A DNA stretch of 15,851 bases, taken from contig JACDDK010000008.1 of NCBI GenBank assembly GCA_013817025.1, forward strand, positions 1 to 15,851, in the 5' to 3' direction. Shown piece by piece: positions 15,592 through 15,851 of the stretch. How positions within the stretch are numbered: the first letter of the stretch is position 1; each line of letters begins with the position of its first letter. The notes under the pieces were generated by a model. That model saw only the letters and a program-made list of their open reading frames with translations, was not told where the DNA came from and made no database searches. Origin of the DNA: Rubrobacter sp. GTDB taxonomy: Bacteria; Actinomycetota; Rubrobacteria; Rubrobacterales; Rubrobacteraceae. The position numbers were made by a program, and so were the translations under genes.

Positions 15592-15851
15592 CAGACCTCC
15601 CCCCCGGTCTCCGCCAGCGGTGCCGAAGTCCGAACCGCGCTCCGCAGCCGCGCCGAGGCGCTACGGGGATTCTCCTCCAGTTCCTTCTCCGAAGGCGTGA
15701 GGACCTTGCCCTTGCGAAGGGTGGGCTCCTCCCCACACACGCACACCGGGACCTCGGGCGGACAGACGCAGCGCCCGGCGCGATCCACTATAAACCTCTT
15801 GACCATCCGGTCCTCGCCGGAGTGGAACGTGATCGCCACGAGCCTGCCTCC
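15591..15851 (-). CDS. rsmH: RsmH, 16S rRNA m4C1402 methyltransferase (3' end, partial)
   Basis: This is the C-terminal part of RsmH (MraW), the S-adenosylmethionine-dependent enzyme that methylates N4 of C1402 in 16S rRNA. The right edge of the window cuts the gene, so about 86 C-terminal residues are visible and the SAM-binding part is outside. Family signatures are clear: the GGRLVAITFHSGEDRMVKRF stretch, a four-cysteine segment (CVCPPEVPVCVCG), then the KVLTPSEKELEENPRSASAR ending that is typical of the family. The frame is open to the edge, so the GTG inside that first stretch is an internal valine codon and not a start. The TGA stop (15593-15591) shares one base with the ATG of the next gene. 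rsmH leads dcw clusters in most bacteria, usually behind mraZ, which would lie to the right of this window. Confidence 0.95.
   Translation of the reverse strand, partial: GGRLVAITFHSGEDRMVKRFIVDRAGRCVCPPEVPVCVCGEEPTLRKGKVLTPSEKELEENPRSASARLRSAVRTSAPLAETGGEV

Overview
The window is a nearly gap-free stretch of one division and cell-wall (dcw) operon. Every gene I can support lies on the minus strand, so transcription runs from the right edge (15851) to the left edge (1). The high GC content, the frequent GTG/TTG starts and the ftsZ-pgeF-yggS-sepF-yggT block suggest a high-GC Gram-positive, most likely a deep-branching actinobacterium (Rubrobacter-like). That placement is inference. The presence of ftsA and the proC gene next to sepF are not typical of the better-known actinobacteria.

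In transcription order the layout is: rsmH (3' end only), an ftsL-like gene, ftsI (class B PBP), murF, mraY, murD, ftsW, murG, murC, ftsQ, ftsA, ftsZ, pgeF (yfiH/ylmD), yggS (PLP-binding), sepF, proC, yggT (cut by the left edge). The first half makes lipid II precursor (MurF, MraY, MurD, MurG, MurC) and polymerises and cross-links it at the septum (FtsW with FtsI, guided by FtsL and FtsQ). The middle supplies the cytoskeletal ring (FtsA, FtsZ). The last part holds the usual accessory genes downstream of ftsZ, including SepF, a second FtsZ membrane anchor, and a proline biosynthesis gene.

No gene-free stretch exceeds 300 bases. The largest clear gap is 45 bp (ftsA-ftsZ); it grows to about 100 bp between ftsZ and pgeF if pgeF starts late. 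Many junctions are 4-base NTGA overlaps, which implies translational coupling. I see no tRNA, rRNA, CRISPR, insertion sequence, origin or convincing terminator.

This is a conserved housekeeping locus and I found no previously undescribed system. Points worth a second look are: murE missing between ftsI and murF; FtsA and SepF encoded together; an alanine in place of the catalytic-site histidine of PgeF; two long coding overlaps (ftsW/murG and ftsL/ftsI); a probable CTG start for ftsQ; a perfect 11-bp hairpin just after ftsZ; and an unusual Gly/Ala-rich segment in the FtsW catalytic loop.
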